Part shown: piece after piece, positions 27,879 through 36,223 of the stretch
Layout: each line of letters opens with the position of its first letter
How positions within the stretch are numbered: position 1 is the stretch's first letter
From: Acidobacteriota bacterium
GTDB lineage: Bacteria; Acidobacteriota; Polarisedimenticolia; Gp22-AA2; AA152
Direction of reading: 5' to 3'
DNA: 36,223 bases
NCBI GenBank assembly: GCA_003222305.1
Contig: QHVQ01000008.1
Coordinates: 8,971 to 45,193 of the forward strand
Program-made: the position numbers and the translations under genes
The notes under the pieces: generated by a model
Told to the model about the DNA's origin: nothing
The model's database searches: none
What the model saw: the letters and a program-made list of their open reading frames with translations, nothing else

Positions 27879-29923
27879 TGCCGCTCCTCGACTAGGACCA
27901 GTTGGCAGGCACTCCCGGCGGTCACCTCGGCACCGGGGGGCGGATCCTGGTTCCCCACCACCGGACCTTGTCCGCCGATCTTGCAGATCAGTCCCATCTG
28001 GGCCATCACGAAATTCGCCTCCCTGAGACTGCGCCCCGACAGATCCGGCATCTCTGCGGTCTCCTCAGATTGCCTCGCGGATCGCTGCCTCACCTCGTTC
28101 AAGGCCAGAGGGACGAAGTGGGCCGGTTGCTCCGCGGTGCCCGGCCGTGCCGTGAAGGGCCCCCTGGGAAGGGTCCGCATGGACTCGAACCCCTTGAGGG
28201 CTGCCTGAATCTCGGTGTTTCGGTTCAACACCACCCCGCCATCTTCGGGCATGACGCCGAGGTATTGCAGGGCGGGGAGAGCGATCCGGGCAAAGGCAGG
28301 TGCCGCAATCTCCCCGCCATGGAAGCCTCCGTGGGGCTCGTCCACTACCACAATAATCGCCAGGGCAGGGTTGCGGGAGGGGACGAATCCCGCGAACGAA
28401 GCCACGTACCGACCGCGAGCGTAACGCCCGCTCTCGTCGATCTTCTGGGCGGTTCCGGTCTTGCCAGCCACCGTGTACCCTGGGATGGCCGCGGCTTTGC
28501 CGGTGCCGGCGGTCACGACTTTCTCCAAGATCGCGGTAAGGGCCGAGGCGGTTGAAGAAGACAGGATGCGGCGCCCGGGATCGGCCGAGCGGGCCGGCCT
28601 CGTGAGAGATCCGTCCTCGCCGACTAGGCCCGCGACAACCCAGGGCCGGCGCAGAATCCCATCGTGGGCCACCGCAGCCATGGCGCTGATGGACTGCAAG
28701 GGCGTGACCCCCACCTCCTGACCGATGGCCAGAGAGGCATGGGAGAGACCCGACCACTGGGCGGGGGGTCGAAGGATCCCCTTCACTTCTCCGGGCAGAT
28801 CGATGCCGGTAGTCTGCCCGAAGCCGAAATCTGTTATGTGCTTGTAGAAGACCGAGGCGGGCATCATCGTGGCCAGCTTGATCGACCCCACGTTGCTGGA
28901 CTTCTCCACGATTTCGGCCACCGAGAGGTAGTCGAAGGGGAGCCTGTCCTCCTTGATGGTGAAGCGGCCGATCTGAATAGAACCGTGCTCGCAGTAAATC
29001 ACCGTCGAGGGAGAGACTTTCTTCTCTTCCAGGGCGGCTCCGGCGGTGACGATTTTGAAGGTGGAGCCCGGCTCATAGATGGTGCCGATGGCACGGTTTT
29101 GTCGTGCTGCCTCGGGATAGTCGGCGTAGGCATTGGGATCAAAGGTGGGTCGGTTCGCGAGTGCCAGGATCTCTCCAGTGTCGGGGCGCATGACGATGGC
29201 CGTGCCGCCCCGGGCTTGGTGCTCCAATACGGTATTCTCCAGCTCCCGCTCGGTCAGGTGCTGAATCACCTCATCCACGGAGAGGACAACGGCCTTTCCG
29301 GAGGTGGGGAGACGTTCGCTCTTTCCCAAGGCGCGGTGACCGCGGCCGTCCCGCAAGGCGATCAGGTACCCCGCCTTTCCCCGAACCTCGGCTTCCTGCG
29401 AGTACTCGATGCCGTCCAACCCCTGGTTATCCACACCCGCATATCCCAGCACGTGGGACGCCAGCGCTCCCTTGGGGTAAAAGCGCTTGCTCTCGCGAAC
29501 GAAATAGACGCCCTTGATTCGCTGCTTCTCCACTGCCTTGCGCTGAGCCGGAGTGATTTTGCGTTCCACCCAAGCGAAGCGCCGGTTGCTCTTCAGCCTG
29601 CCTCGCAAGTCCTCGAATCGCACTCCCAGCACCGCGGAGAGCTTGCGCGCCGCAAGCGTGGGATCGGTGATTTCGGAGGGGTCCGCATAGACCGAATCCA
29701 CGTCCACGGAAAGCGCCAACTCTCGCCCGTTCCGATCGTAGATGGGACCCCGTTTGGGGTCGAGCGTGACTACCGTTTCCTGCTGGGAGCGGGCCGCGAC
29801 CTTCAGGCCCGGGGACCGGAGGATCTGAATCTGGACCAGACGAAGCTGGATGGCGGCAAGCGCGCAGCCTAGGGAGATGACCAGGGTGGTCACTCGAGCC
29901 GGGACGCTTCCACGCTGCCACAT
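27875..29923 (-). CDS. ftsI: Division-specific transpeptidase (PBP2b/FtsI-like) with one C-terminal PASTA domain
   Basis: SxxK EPGSTFKIVT, KSSN, KTGTAQK; PASTA-like C-terminus MPDLSGRSLREANFVMAQMGLICKIGGQGPVVGNQDPPPGAEV. Track start 29989; ATG 29923 better placed after GGGAG. Confidence 0.95.
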   Translation of the reverse strand: MWQRGSVPARVTTLVISLGCALAAIQLRLVQIQILRSPGLKVAARSQQETVVTLDPKRGPIYDRNGRELALSVDVDSVYADPSEITDPTLAARKLSAVLGVRFEDLRGRLKSNRRFAWVERKITPAQRKAVEKQRIKGVYFVRESKRFYPKGALASHVLGYAGVDNQGLDGIEYSQEAEVRGKAGYLIALRDGRGHRALGKSERLPTSGKAVVLSVDEVIQHLTERELENTVLEHQARGGTAIVMRPDTGEILALANRPTFDPNAYADYPEAARQNRAIGTIYEPGSTFKIVTAGAALEEKKVSPSTVIYCEHGSIQIGRFTIKEDRLPFDYLSVAEIVEKSSNVGSIKLATMMPASVFYKHITDFGFGQTTGIDLPGEVKGILRPPAQWSGLSHASLAIGQEVGVTPLQSISAMAAVAHDGILRRPWVVAGLVGEDGSLTRPARSADPGRRILSSSTASALTAILEKVVTAGTGKAAAIPGYTVAGKTGTAQKIDESGRYARGRYVASFAGFVPSRNPALAIIVVVDEPHGGFHGGEIAAPAFARIALPALQYLGVMPEDGGVVLNRNTEIQAALKGFESMRTLPRGPFTARPGTAEQPAHFVPLALNEVRQRSARQSEETAEMPDLSGRSLREANFVMAQMGLICKIGGQGPVVGNQDPPPGAEVTAGSACQLVLVEERQ

Positions 29924-29936
29924 GAGTGAAACTCCC

Positions 29937-30347
29937 TTAGCGCTCCGCCGCAAAAAGGCCGACCGATGGAGAGGGCCCTCGGGCGACACTCCGAGAAGCG
30001 GACCCTTCCCCGGTGAGCCGAATCTTGACGGTGTTATGGGGATCGGGCGGGACCAGTCCCAGCTGGGTCCGACCGAGCGCCTCGATGCGCCTCAGGTTCA
30101 GGAGGGTGGCCCGCTCCAGCTTCATTTGCCGGTTCCACTCCATCAGGCGGTTCTTCTCGGAGCGCAGCTGCTCGATCTGGTATCCGGTCCGGATGTACTC
30201 CACCTGCTGCCAAACATAGAAGAGAACCGGCATCAGCAGCGCGCCGCAGATCCAGACCACCCGCCTGAGCTCCCTGGCACGGGCCTCGTCCCGGTCTTTG
30301 ACCAGACGCTGGTTGAGGACCACGCGGCGCGACACCGCAGGATTCAC
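29937..30347 (-). CDS. ftsL: FtsL/DivIC-like cell division protein
   Basis: Short single-TM protein with coiled coil (YQIEQLRSEKNRLMEWNRQMKLERATLLNLRRIEALGRTQLGLVPP) between rsmH and ftsI; GTGA overlap with rsmH. Confidence 0.85.
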   Translation of the reverse strand: MNPAVSRRVVLNQRLVKDRDEARARELRRVVWICGALLMPVLFYVWQQVEYIRTGYQIEQLRSEKNRLMEWNRQMKLERATLLNLRRIEALGRTQLGLVPPDPHNTVKIRLTGEGSASRSVARGPSPSVGLFAAER

Positions 30348-31333
30348 GCCTCTTCCTCCAGACGTAAGGCGACCCGGAGCCGGGCGCTGCGGGATCGTGG
30401 ATTGGCCAGCATTTCCTCACTACCCGGCCGGACGGCTTTGCGATTCACGCGCTCCACGATGCCCTTCCGGCCACAGACGCAGTACGGAAGGGCCGGCGGG
30501 CAGACACAGTGGGGCGTCAGATTCTCGAGGGTCTTCTTCACCGCCCGATCTTCCAGCGAATGGAAGGCGATGAATGCCGCCCGGGAGCCGGGGACCAGAA
30601 CCCGGCACGCCTGCTCCACGAATTTCTCCAATCCCTCCAGCTCACGGTTCACGGCAATCCGCAGCGCCTGAAACGTCCGGGTCGCGGGATGGATGCGAGC
30701 ATTGCGCCGCGCCCCCACGGCGGACTCCACGATGGACGCCAGCCGGAGGGTGGTGGAGATGGGCGACTTCCGGCGCTCCCGAGCCAGAGCCCGTGCGATC
30801 CGACGTGCGGCGGGCTCCTCTCCGTATCTGCGAATGAGGCGTTCCACCTCCTCCTCGTCCAGAGTGGACAAGAGGTCTGAGGCCGTCGGCCCAGCGGACC
30901 GGTCGAGGCGCATGTCCAGCGGGCCATCCGTGGAGAAGGAGAAACCGCGCTCGGGTGTGTCCATCTGGAAGGAGGAAACGCCGAGGTCGGCCAGCAGCCC
31001 CCGAATCGGGCCGACGCCTTTCTCCTCGAGAACCTGCAGCAGGTCGCGGTAATCGGCATGCACAGGAAGGAAGCGGTCGCCGAATTCCCTGAGGTTGTTC
31101 CGGGCTCGCGCCAGCGACTCCGCGTCCCGGTCGAGCCCGACGACGAGACCCGTGGGGCCGACCGCCTCAAGCATTGCCCGAGTGTGCCCACCCAGTCCCA
31201 CGGTGCAATCGATGGCCGTCCCACCACACGGCAGGCCCAGCAGATCGAGGCATTCCCGTAGGAGCACGGGGCGGTGCCGCGGCGGACCGAGTTGCCGGCG
31301 GGACGGGCTCACGATGGTAGCCTCAGCGAGCAT
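30344..31333 (-). CDS. rsmH: 16S rRNA (cytosine(1402)-N(4))-methyltransferase
   Basis: HRPVLLRECLDLL, IDCTVGLGGHTRAMLE, GLLADLGVSSFQMDTPERGFSF, FHSLEDRAVKKTL. Confidence 0.97.
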   Translation of the reverse strand: MLAEATIVSPSRRQLGPPRHRPVLLRECLDLLGLPCGGTAIDCTVGLGGHTRAMLEAVGPTGLVVGLDRDAESLARARNNLREFGDRFLPVHADYRDLLQVLEEKGVGPIRGLLADLGVSSFQMDTPERGFSFSTDGPLDMRLDRSAGPTASDLLSTLDEEEVERLIRRYGEEPAARRIARALARERRKSPISTTLRLASIVESAVGARRNARIHPATRTFQALRIAVNRELEGLEKFVEQACRVLVPGSRAAFIAFHSLEDRAVKKTLENLTPHCVCPPALPYCVCGRKGIVERVNRKAVRPGSEEMLANPRSRSARLRVALRLEEEA

Positions 31334-31344
31334 GCGCGGGTCTC

Positions 31345-31785
31345 TTAGATTCCCAGTCCGGCCAAAACGCGCTGGTCTTCCTCGGTGACAGGCTCGGCGC
31401 CCATCTTGGCTTCGAACTTCTCACGGTTCCAGACATCCAGATAGCGCTGGTTTCCCAGTACGGCCACCTCTCCCGTGACCTCGGCGGCCTTGCGAAGCAG
31501 GGGTTGAATCACCACCCGCCCCTGGGCATCGAGGCTTCCCACCGAACCGTAATAGTTCACCCGGTTCAGGAATCGCATGATGGTGGGATTCATGGAGGAG
31601 ACGGCGGCCACTTTCTTTTCGATTTCAAGCCATACTGCCATGGGGTAGATCCGCACGAATTCCCCGGAGATGCTGGTGATGAACACGTCGCTTCCGTATT
31701 GCTGCTCGATATAGTTGCGAAAGGTGGTGGGGATCTTCAGGCGACCCTTCTCGTCGATCCTGGCAGGGGAATTTCCCCTAAGCAT
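31345..31785 (-). CDS. mraZ: Transcriptional regulator MraZ
   Basis: MLRGNSPARIDEKGRLKIPTTFR...SLDAQGRVVIQPLLRKAAEV, two SpoVT-AbrB-like repeats. Track start 31815 (TTG); ATG 31785 has GGAAGG SD. Confidence 0.96.
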   Translation of the reverse strand: MLRGNSPARIDEKGRLKIPTTFRNYIEQQYGSDVFITSISGEFVRIYPMAVWLEIEKKVAAVSSMNPTIMRFLNRVNYYGSVGSLDAQGRVVIQPLLRKAAEVTGEVAVLGNQRYLDVWNREKFEAKMGAEPVTEEDQRVLAGLGI

Positions 31786-31917
31786 GCGACCTTCCCCGGA
31801 GGAAAAAAGGATCAAAAACCCTATGCAGGGCGCCTTTCGTCCCTGAAGAGTTGCGGCTCGTAAATCTGTCCTTAATTTCTGAATGCGGCTTGGAAGCTAA
31901 GGAACCGTGACCGTCCG

Positions 31918-31946
31918 TTCCACTTCAGTCCACTTTACTCCACGGG
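31918..31946 (-). promoter_or_regulatory. Putative MraZ operator: three GTGGA boxes at 10-bp period
   Basis: Minus strand GTGGAGTAAA-GTGGACTGAA-GTGGAACGGA. Confidence 0.8.
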
Positions 31947-31951
31947 CGCGC

Positions 31952-31980
31952 ATCATATTGAACGGTGCGGGGAGTGTCAA
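31952..31980 (-). promoter_or_regulatory. Sigma70-type promoter of the dcw operon (TTGACA-N17-TATGAT)
   Basis: Minus strand TTGACA (31980-31975), 17-nt spacer, TATGAT (31957-31952). Confidence 0.88.
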
Positions 31981-32182
31981 GGGAAAAAGCGACCTCCTCC
32001 GCGATGGAAGTTGAGCGGCTGGAAGGAGAAAGGCAAGACAGCTCGCGATAGCGAAAGACCGAAAGGGTGGGGTCGCGAGTGAGCACCTGCCACAATATCG
32101 TGTGGCCTCGGTATGCTAAACTCCTCTTGTTTGCCTGTGTGCCAGCGAGAAGTTCTTCCGCTGCCTTAAACCTGGAGCCTCG

Positions 32183-34813
32183 GTGAGTCCCTCCATCCCT
32201 CCATCGCTTACCGCAGATGTGATCCGCACAAAACTCTCCAACGGACTCACCATCTTGATCAAGGAGATGCGTGACCTTCCTGTGGTAGCTATCGATACTT
32301 GGGTGAGGACGGGATACTTCAATGAGGAAGATGATGAAGTGGGGATCTCGCACGTCATCGAGCATATGTTCTTCAAGGGGACGCACCGACGTCCCCGACC
32401 GGACCAGATCGCCGCGGAGGTAAAGGCCCTGGGAGGCGAGCTGAACGCGGGCACCTTTTACGATTTCACCCACTACTACTTCGCACTTCCCGCCGATTCC
32501 TTCTCCCAGGGACTGGAGATTCAAGCCGATGCCTTGACGAGTCCGCTGCTGGATCCCGTCGAGCTCTCGCGAGAGCTGGAGGCGATCATCCAGGAGGCAA
32601 GTCGCAAGCGCGATAACCCGGCCGCGTACGCGGCAGAGAAGCTGTACGAATTGGCGTACACCGTCCATCGGATACGCCGATGGCGCATCGGGGAAGAAGC
32701 CTCGCTACGGACCTTCACAAGGGAAAAACTCTTGCGGTACTACCACCGGCGCTATACCCCGGAGAACATCATCCTGACGGTTGTGGGTGACGTCTCAGCC
32801 GGGAGGGCAGTAGAGGAAATCGATAGACTCCTGGGAGATCTCCCTGCCGGAACAAGTCCGACCTCCGCCTCCCCCACGGAGCCACCGCAGGAGGATTCGC
32901 GCTTTCGCCTGCTGCGCGGGGACGTGAAACGGGCGCACCTTCTCATGGGGTTCCGCTCGGTGCCCTTGTTTCATCCCGAGGACCTGCCGGTCAGGGTGCT
33001 GGCTACGGTGCTGGGCAGGGGAAGGAGCAGCCGGCTCTTCCAGGAGGTGAAGGAGAAGCGGGGATGTGTGGAATCCATCTCCGCGGGGGTTGAGGTCTTT
33101 GCGGACCTGGGGACGTTCAGAATCACCGCGGAGATGGAATCCGGGCAGCTGGCGGACGCTGGCGAAGCCATCGTCGGCGTCTTGCGAGGAATTTGCTCGA
33201 AAGGCCCAGTCCCAGAGGAGATCCGGCGCGCCCGCAGCGCGGTGGAGAGCTCGTACTACTTCTCACAGACGGACGTCCTGGGGGTCGCCACGAACCTGGC
33301 TTACTACGAGGCGCTCGGCGACTACCGACTGGCTGACGAGTTTGTGCGCCGGCTGCAGGAGATTACTGCGGAGGCCGTCGAGGACGCGGCACAGAAGGTT
33401 CTGAGGGTGGAGAGCGCCTCGATGCTCGCGTATGTGCCGGAGCAGAGCCACCCAGCGCTGGCGGACGAAGCGGTCGCTCGAGCGATACTGGGACCAAGCG
33501 GTGCTGTCTTGGTCCCTGCGTTTCCGGTGATTCCGGAGGAGTCGCGCCGGGCCCCCGCTGCGCAGGGCGCTTCGCAATACCCTGCGCCCCCGCGGCGACT
33601 GCCGCTCCCCGGCGGGGGCACACTCCTGGTGGAAGAGATTCCCAGGCTTCCCGTAACCAGTGTGGTAATTCTCTTTCGAGGAGGACGCGTTCATGAGACC
33701 GTGGAGAACAGCGGGATCTCGCGGCTAGCGTTGTCCACCATGGCCAAAGGGACACGGCAGCGCGACGCGCTGCGGCTCGCCGCCGAGATGGAGTCCTTCG
33801 GCTGCTCGCTGGAGCGAATCTTCGACGATGACTACCTTGGCCTCGCGATCGGGATCCTTTCGCGCTACCTCCCCGGCGGTCTTGACCTGTTGCTGGACGT
33901 GGTGCGTGGTCCCGTCTTTCCGGCGGAAGAGATGGAGCGGGAGCGCCGCGTGCAGCGGGCCGCCATGGAGAGCTTGAACGATCAGGCGATGGGGTATGCG
34001 ATGAGCCTCTTCAGGGAGGCGGCGTTTCCGGGACATGCGTATGCGTTGCCTCCGTACGGGGTTCCTGCCGCGGTGGAACGTCTCGATCCCGGACAGCTTG
34101 AACGCTGGCACGCAGGAATTTTCCGCCCCGACAGAATGGTGGTGGCCGTGGCGGGCGATCTCCGGGCCGAGGCCGTACAGGAGATGCTCGCCGAGCGAAT
34201 GGTGGGGTGGGAAGCCTTTGGTCCCGCCCCGCCGGATCCTCCCCTTGCGTCGTCGGTGACAGGAATCACCACGAGGGCCGAAACGCGAAAGAAGGCCCAG
34301 AGCTTCCAGGTCCTGGGATTTCCCACTCTCGATCTCCACGCGGACGCCAAGTATCCTCTGGATCTCCTTCAAAGCACGGTTTCGGGCCTTGGCGGGATCT
34401 TTTTCGAGGCGATCCGTGGCAGGCGTGGATTGGCTTATGTGGTGGGGGCTTCCAACCTGATGAAACTTCTGGGGGGCTATTTCGTGGTTTACCTCGGCAC
34501 CTCTCCGGACAAGGAGGAAGAGGCACGAAGGATTCTCTTGGAGGAGGTGGAACGGATCAGGAGTTCGGGAATTCCCGAAGAGGAGATCCACCGAGCCCGA
34601 GCCTATGTTCTCGGCACCTATCCTCTCGTGCTGCAGACTAACGCGGCGCGGGCGCTTTCCTACTCGGCGGCGGAAATCCAGGAGCAGGGCATGGAAGAGG
34701 TGCTTGCCTATCCGGCCCGAATCCGGTCGGTCACTCCCGAAGCGGTCGTAGAGATGGCGCGCCGGTATCTCACGCCAGGGCGCTTTGCCCTGGGGGTGCT
34801 GAGGGGATCCTGA
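32183..34813 (+). CDS. M16-family zinc peptidase, tandem two-unit protein (PqqL/insulinase-like)
   Basis: HxxEH motif HVIEHMFFKGT in the first half with downstream LEAIIQEASRKRDNP; second M16 unit lacks HxxEH. Confidence 0.93.
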   Translation: MSPSIPPSLTADVIRTKLSNGLTILIKEMRDLPVVAIDTWVRTGYFNEEDDEVGISHVIEHMFFKGTHRRPRPDQIAAEVKALGGELNAGTFYDFTHYYFALPADSFSQGLEIQADALTSPLLDPVELSRELEAIIQEASRKRDNPAAYAAEKLYELAYTVHRIRRWRIGEEASLRTFTREKLLRYYHRRYTPENIILTVVGDVSAGRAVEEIDRLLGDLPAGTSPTSASPTEPPQEDSRFRLLRGDVKRAHLLMGFRSVPLFHPEDLPVRVLATVLGRGRSSRLFQEVKEKRGCVESISAGVEVFADLGTFRITAEMESGQLADAGEAIVGVLRGICSKGPVPEEIRRARSAVESSYYFSQTDVLGVATNLAYYEALGDYRLADEFVRRLQEITAEAVEDAAQKVLRVESASMLAYVPEQSHPALADEAVARAILGPSGAVLVPAFPVIPEESRRAPAAQGASQYPAPPRRLPLPGGGTLLVEEIPRLPVTSVVILFRGGRVHETVENSGISRLALSTMAKGTRQRDALRLAAEMESFGCSLERIFDDDYLGLAIGILSRYLPGGLDLLLDVVRGPVFPAEEMERERRVQRAAMESLNDQAMGYAMSLFREAAFPGHAYALPPYGVPAAVERLDPGQLERWHAGIFRPDRMVVAVAGDLRAEAVQEMLAERMVGWEAFGPAPPDPPLASSVTGITTRAETRKKAQSFQVLGFPTLDLHADAKYPLDLLQSTVSGLGGIFFEAIRGRRGLAYVVGASNLMKLLGGYFVVYLGTSPDKEEEARRILLEEVERIRSSGIPEEEIHRARAYVLGTYPLVLQTNAARALSYSAAEIQEQGMEEVLAYPARIRSVTPEAVVEMARRYLTPGRFALGVLRGS

Positions 34814-35232
34814 TGGGTCCAGCTGACACGCGGGAAATCCTCGAGAAGTTCCACACCTTCGCCGTGGTAGGGCTTTCTCCCAAGCCCCACCGGGATTCCC
34901 ACAGGGTGGCGCGCTTTTTGAAGGAGCACGGCTATCAAGTGGTTCCCGTCTATCCAGGGGAGGAGTTCATTCTGGGAGAGAAATGTTATTCATCGCTGCG
35001 GGACATTCGTGGGAAGGTGGAGGTAGTGGACGTTTTCCGTCGGAGCGAAGCGGTGCCGCCATTCGTGGATGACGCCATCGCCATCAGAGCCAACGTGATC
35101 TGGATGCAGCTGGGCGTGGTCCATGAGGCGGCGGCGGAAAAGGCGCGCCGCGCAGGACTCCTCGTGGTCATGGACCGTTGCCCGGTCATCGAGTACCGCC
35201 GACACTTCGGCTCCTCCCCCCGTCCCCTCTGA
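34813..35232 (+). CDS. CoA-binding domain protein (YccU-like)
   Basis: FAVVGLSPKPHRDSHRVARFLKEHGYQVVPVYPG...VEVVDVFRRSEAVPPFVDDAI...VIWMQLGVVHEAAAEKARRAGLLVVMDRCPVIEYRR; TGATG overlap with upstream gene. Confidence 0.9.
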   Translation: MGPADTREILEKFHTFAVVGLSPKPHRDSHRVARFLKEHGYQVVPVYPGEEFILGEKCYSSLRDIRGKVEVVDVFRRSEAVPPFVDDAIAIRANVIWMQLGVVHEAAAEKARRAGLLVVMDRCPVIEYRRHFGSSPRPL

Positions 35233-35244
35233 GAATCATCCACA

Positions 35245-35270
35245 GGGCCGTCCGTTGAACGGAGCGGCCT
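35245..35270 (+). terminator. Strong hairpin downstream of the CoA-binding gene, no clear U-tract
   Basis: GGCCG-TCCGT-TGA-ACGGA-G-CGGCC: 10-bp stem with one bulge and a 3-nt loop, 13 nt after the stop. Confidence 0.4.
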
Positions 35271-35442
35271 GGCTCGTGAGAGCCCGAGCACCTTCAGGCT
35301 TCCCTGCTCGTGACGAGGACCCACCCCCTCATACGGGCCCCCGGCCCCGCTTCCAAGGCCAGATACGAAGCAGCTCCGTCACGAAGATCATGCGACGGGG
35401 CGGTTCCCCGTGGAGAATTCAGCCCGTGCCGCTGAGCTTCAA

Positions 35443-35475
35443 CAAAAAGAAAACAGCCGGCAACGCGCCGGCCGT
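35443..35475 (-). terminator. Rho-independent terminator for the OmpA-family gene
   Basis: Minus strand ACG-GCCGGC-GCGTT-GCCGGC-TGT followed by TTTCTTTTTG. Confidence 0.85.
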
Positions 35476-35500
35476 GGGAATCTGCCGAGAGCGACCCCGA

Positions 35501-36223
35501 TCAGGGTTTGTCGGAAGGAGCAGGCGTTGATTTCTCCTTGGGGGGTTCGGGTGCGGACTGAGGCGCCGCGGCCGAAGGAGGAGGTGTGTAGGACGACAGC
35601 GGAGGATGGATTTTTTCGTCACCGCCGATCTTTTTGAGCTCCACGCGCCGGTTCTGGGCCTGACCTTCGGGTGTATTGTTGTCGGCCACCGGATTCTCTG
35701 AACCGTAGCCCTTCACTTCCAACCGGCCCGCGTTGATCCCCTTGGAAACGAAGAAAGCCTTGACCGACTTGGCGCGATCCAGCGAGAGGGCCTTGTTGGT
35801 CGCGGCCGCACCCCGATTGTCGGTGTAGCCGCCGACCTCCACCTTGAGGTCGGACCAATAGATCAGGGCCTGTGCCGCCTCTTCCAAGGACTTTGTGGAG
35901 GCGGACTCCAGCACCGCGCTTCCCGACTTGAAGTTGACTCTCTCCAGGATCACCAGAGAGAGGTGGTCCAGCCTCGGTGTTGGGCACCCCTTGTTGTCCA
36001 GCGTCCACCATTTGGGCGTATCCGGGCACTCATCCAGGCCGTCGTACACACCGTCCCCGTCGCTGTCGGACGGGCAACCCTTGGAGTCCACCGTGGCGCC
36101 GACGGGAGTCTTGTCGCACTGGTCGATGCCATCGGGCACACCGTCCTTATCCGAGTCGATCGGGCAGCCCTTCGCGTCCACCTTGGCGCCGAAGGGGGTG
36201 TTCTCGCACTCATCCAGGCCGTC
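35501..36223 (-). CDS. OmpA-family protein with thrombospondin type-3 repeats (N-terminus beyond window)
   Basis: TSP3 repeats DSDxDGVxDGxDxCxxTPxGAxVDxKGCP, OmpA C-terminal domain (VNFKSGSAVLE...VGGYTDNRG...LSLDRAKSVKAFF...GYGSENPVADN...NRRVEL), Pro/Ala-rich tail. Frame stays open to 36223. Confidence 0.9.
   Translation of the reverse strand, partial: DGLDECENTPFGAKVDAKGCPIDSDKDGVPDGIDQCDKTPVGATVDSKGCPSDSDGDGVYDGLDECPDTPKWWTLDNKGCPTPRLDHLSLVILERVNFKSGSAVLESASTKSLEEAAQALIYWSDLKVEVGGYTDNRGAAATNKALSLDRAKSVKAFFVSKGINAGRLEVKGYGSENPVADNNTPEGQAQNRRVELKKIGGDEKIHPPLSSYTPPPSAAAPQSAPEPPKEKSTPAPSDKP
35984..36223 (-). repeat. Tandem 90-nt (30-aa) TSP3 repeat units, at least two full plus one partial
   Basis: DGLDECENTPFGAKVDAKGCPIDSDKDGVP / DGIDQCDKTPVGATVDSKGCPSDSDGDGVY / DGLDECPDTPKWWTLDNKGC. 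Confidence 0.85.

Noticed and set aside
28664-29872. 402-aa plus-strand ORF opposite ftsI
   Set aside because: Shadow ORF of the transpeptidase gene, no recognisable domain
31925-32668. 247-aa minus-strand ORF covering the mraZ promoter and the 5' part of the M16 gene
   Set aside because: Runs antisense through the conserved M16 HxxEH region and through the promoter/operator; shadow ORF
1-36223. CRISPR arrays, IS elements, prophage, tRNA/rRNA genes
   Set aside because: Read for direct repeats, transposase-like ORFs and RNA gene signatures; none found. The only periodic arrays are the TSP3 coding repeats and the MraZ-like boxes

Overview
GC-rich bacterial chromosomal window dominated by a 15-gene division/cell-wall (dcw) operon on the minus strand, about 32.0 to 14.6 kb: mraZ-rsmH-ftsL-ftsI(PASTA)-murE-murF-mraY-murD-ftsW-murG-murC-murB-ftsQ-ftsA-ftsZ. 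The genes are almost all abutting or overlapping and ddl is absent. Downstream come a receiver-GGDEF protein and a small secreted protein. Left of that lie nth, a CYTH-domain protein, a MurU-like nucleotidyltransferase coupled to an AmgK-like sugar kinase, a TldD/TldE pair split by an opposite-strand glpD, a M1-aminopeptidase-like protein that has lost its catalytic residues, and a cobalamin-riboswitch-led btuC-btuD-TonB receptor operon. Right of the dcw cluster are a tandem M16 peptidase, a CoA-binding protein and a partial OmpA/TSP3-repeat protein. No CRISPR, rRNA, tRNA, transposon or prophage was recognised. The observations most worth follow-up are: (i) the pseudo-M1 protein, in which HExxH-x18-E reads LQAAR-x18-N; (ii) FtsZ with two copies of the C-terminal conserved peptide; (iii) three GTGGA repeats at 10-bp period just downstream of a near-consensus promoter before mraZ, resembling MraZ operator boxes; (iv) a probable near-leaderless tldD; (v) the MurU-like/AmgK-like pair, where the MurU-like protein has an extra C-terminal domain. 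No clearly new multi-gene system is demonstrated. The taxon cannot be assigned from the sequence alone; an Acidobacteriota-like lineage is only a guess.
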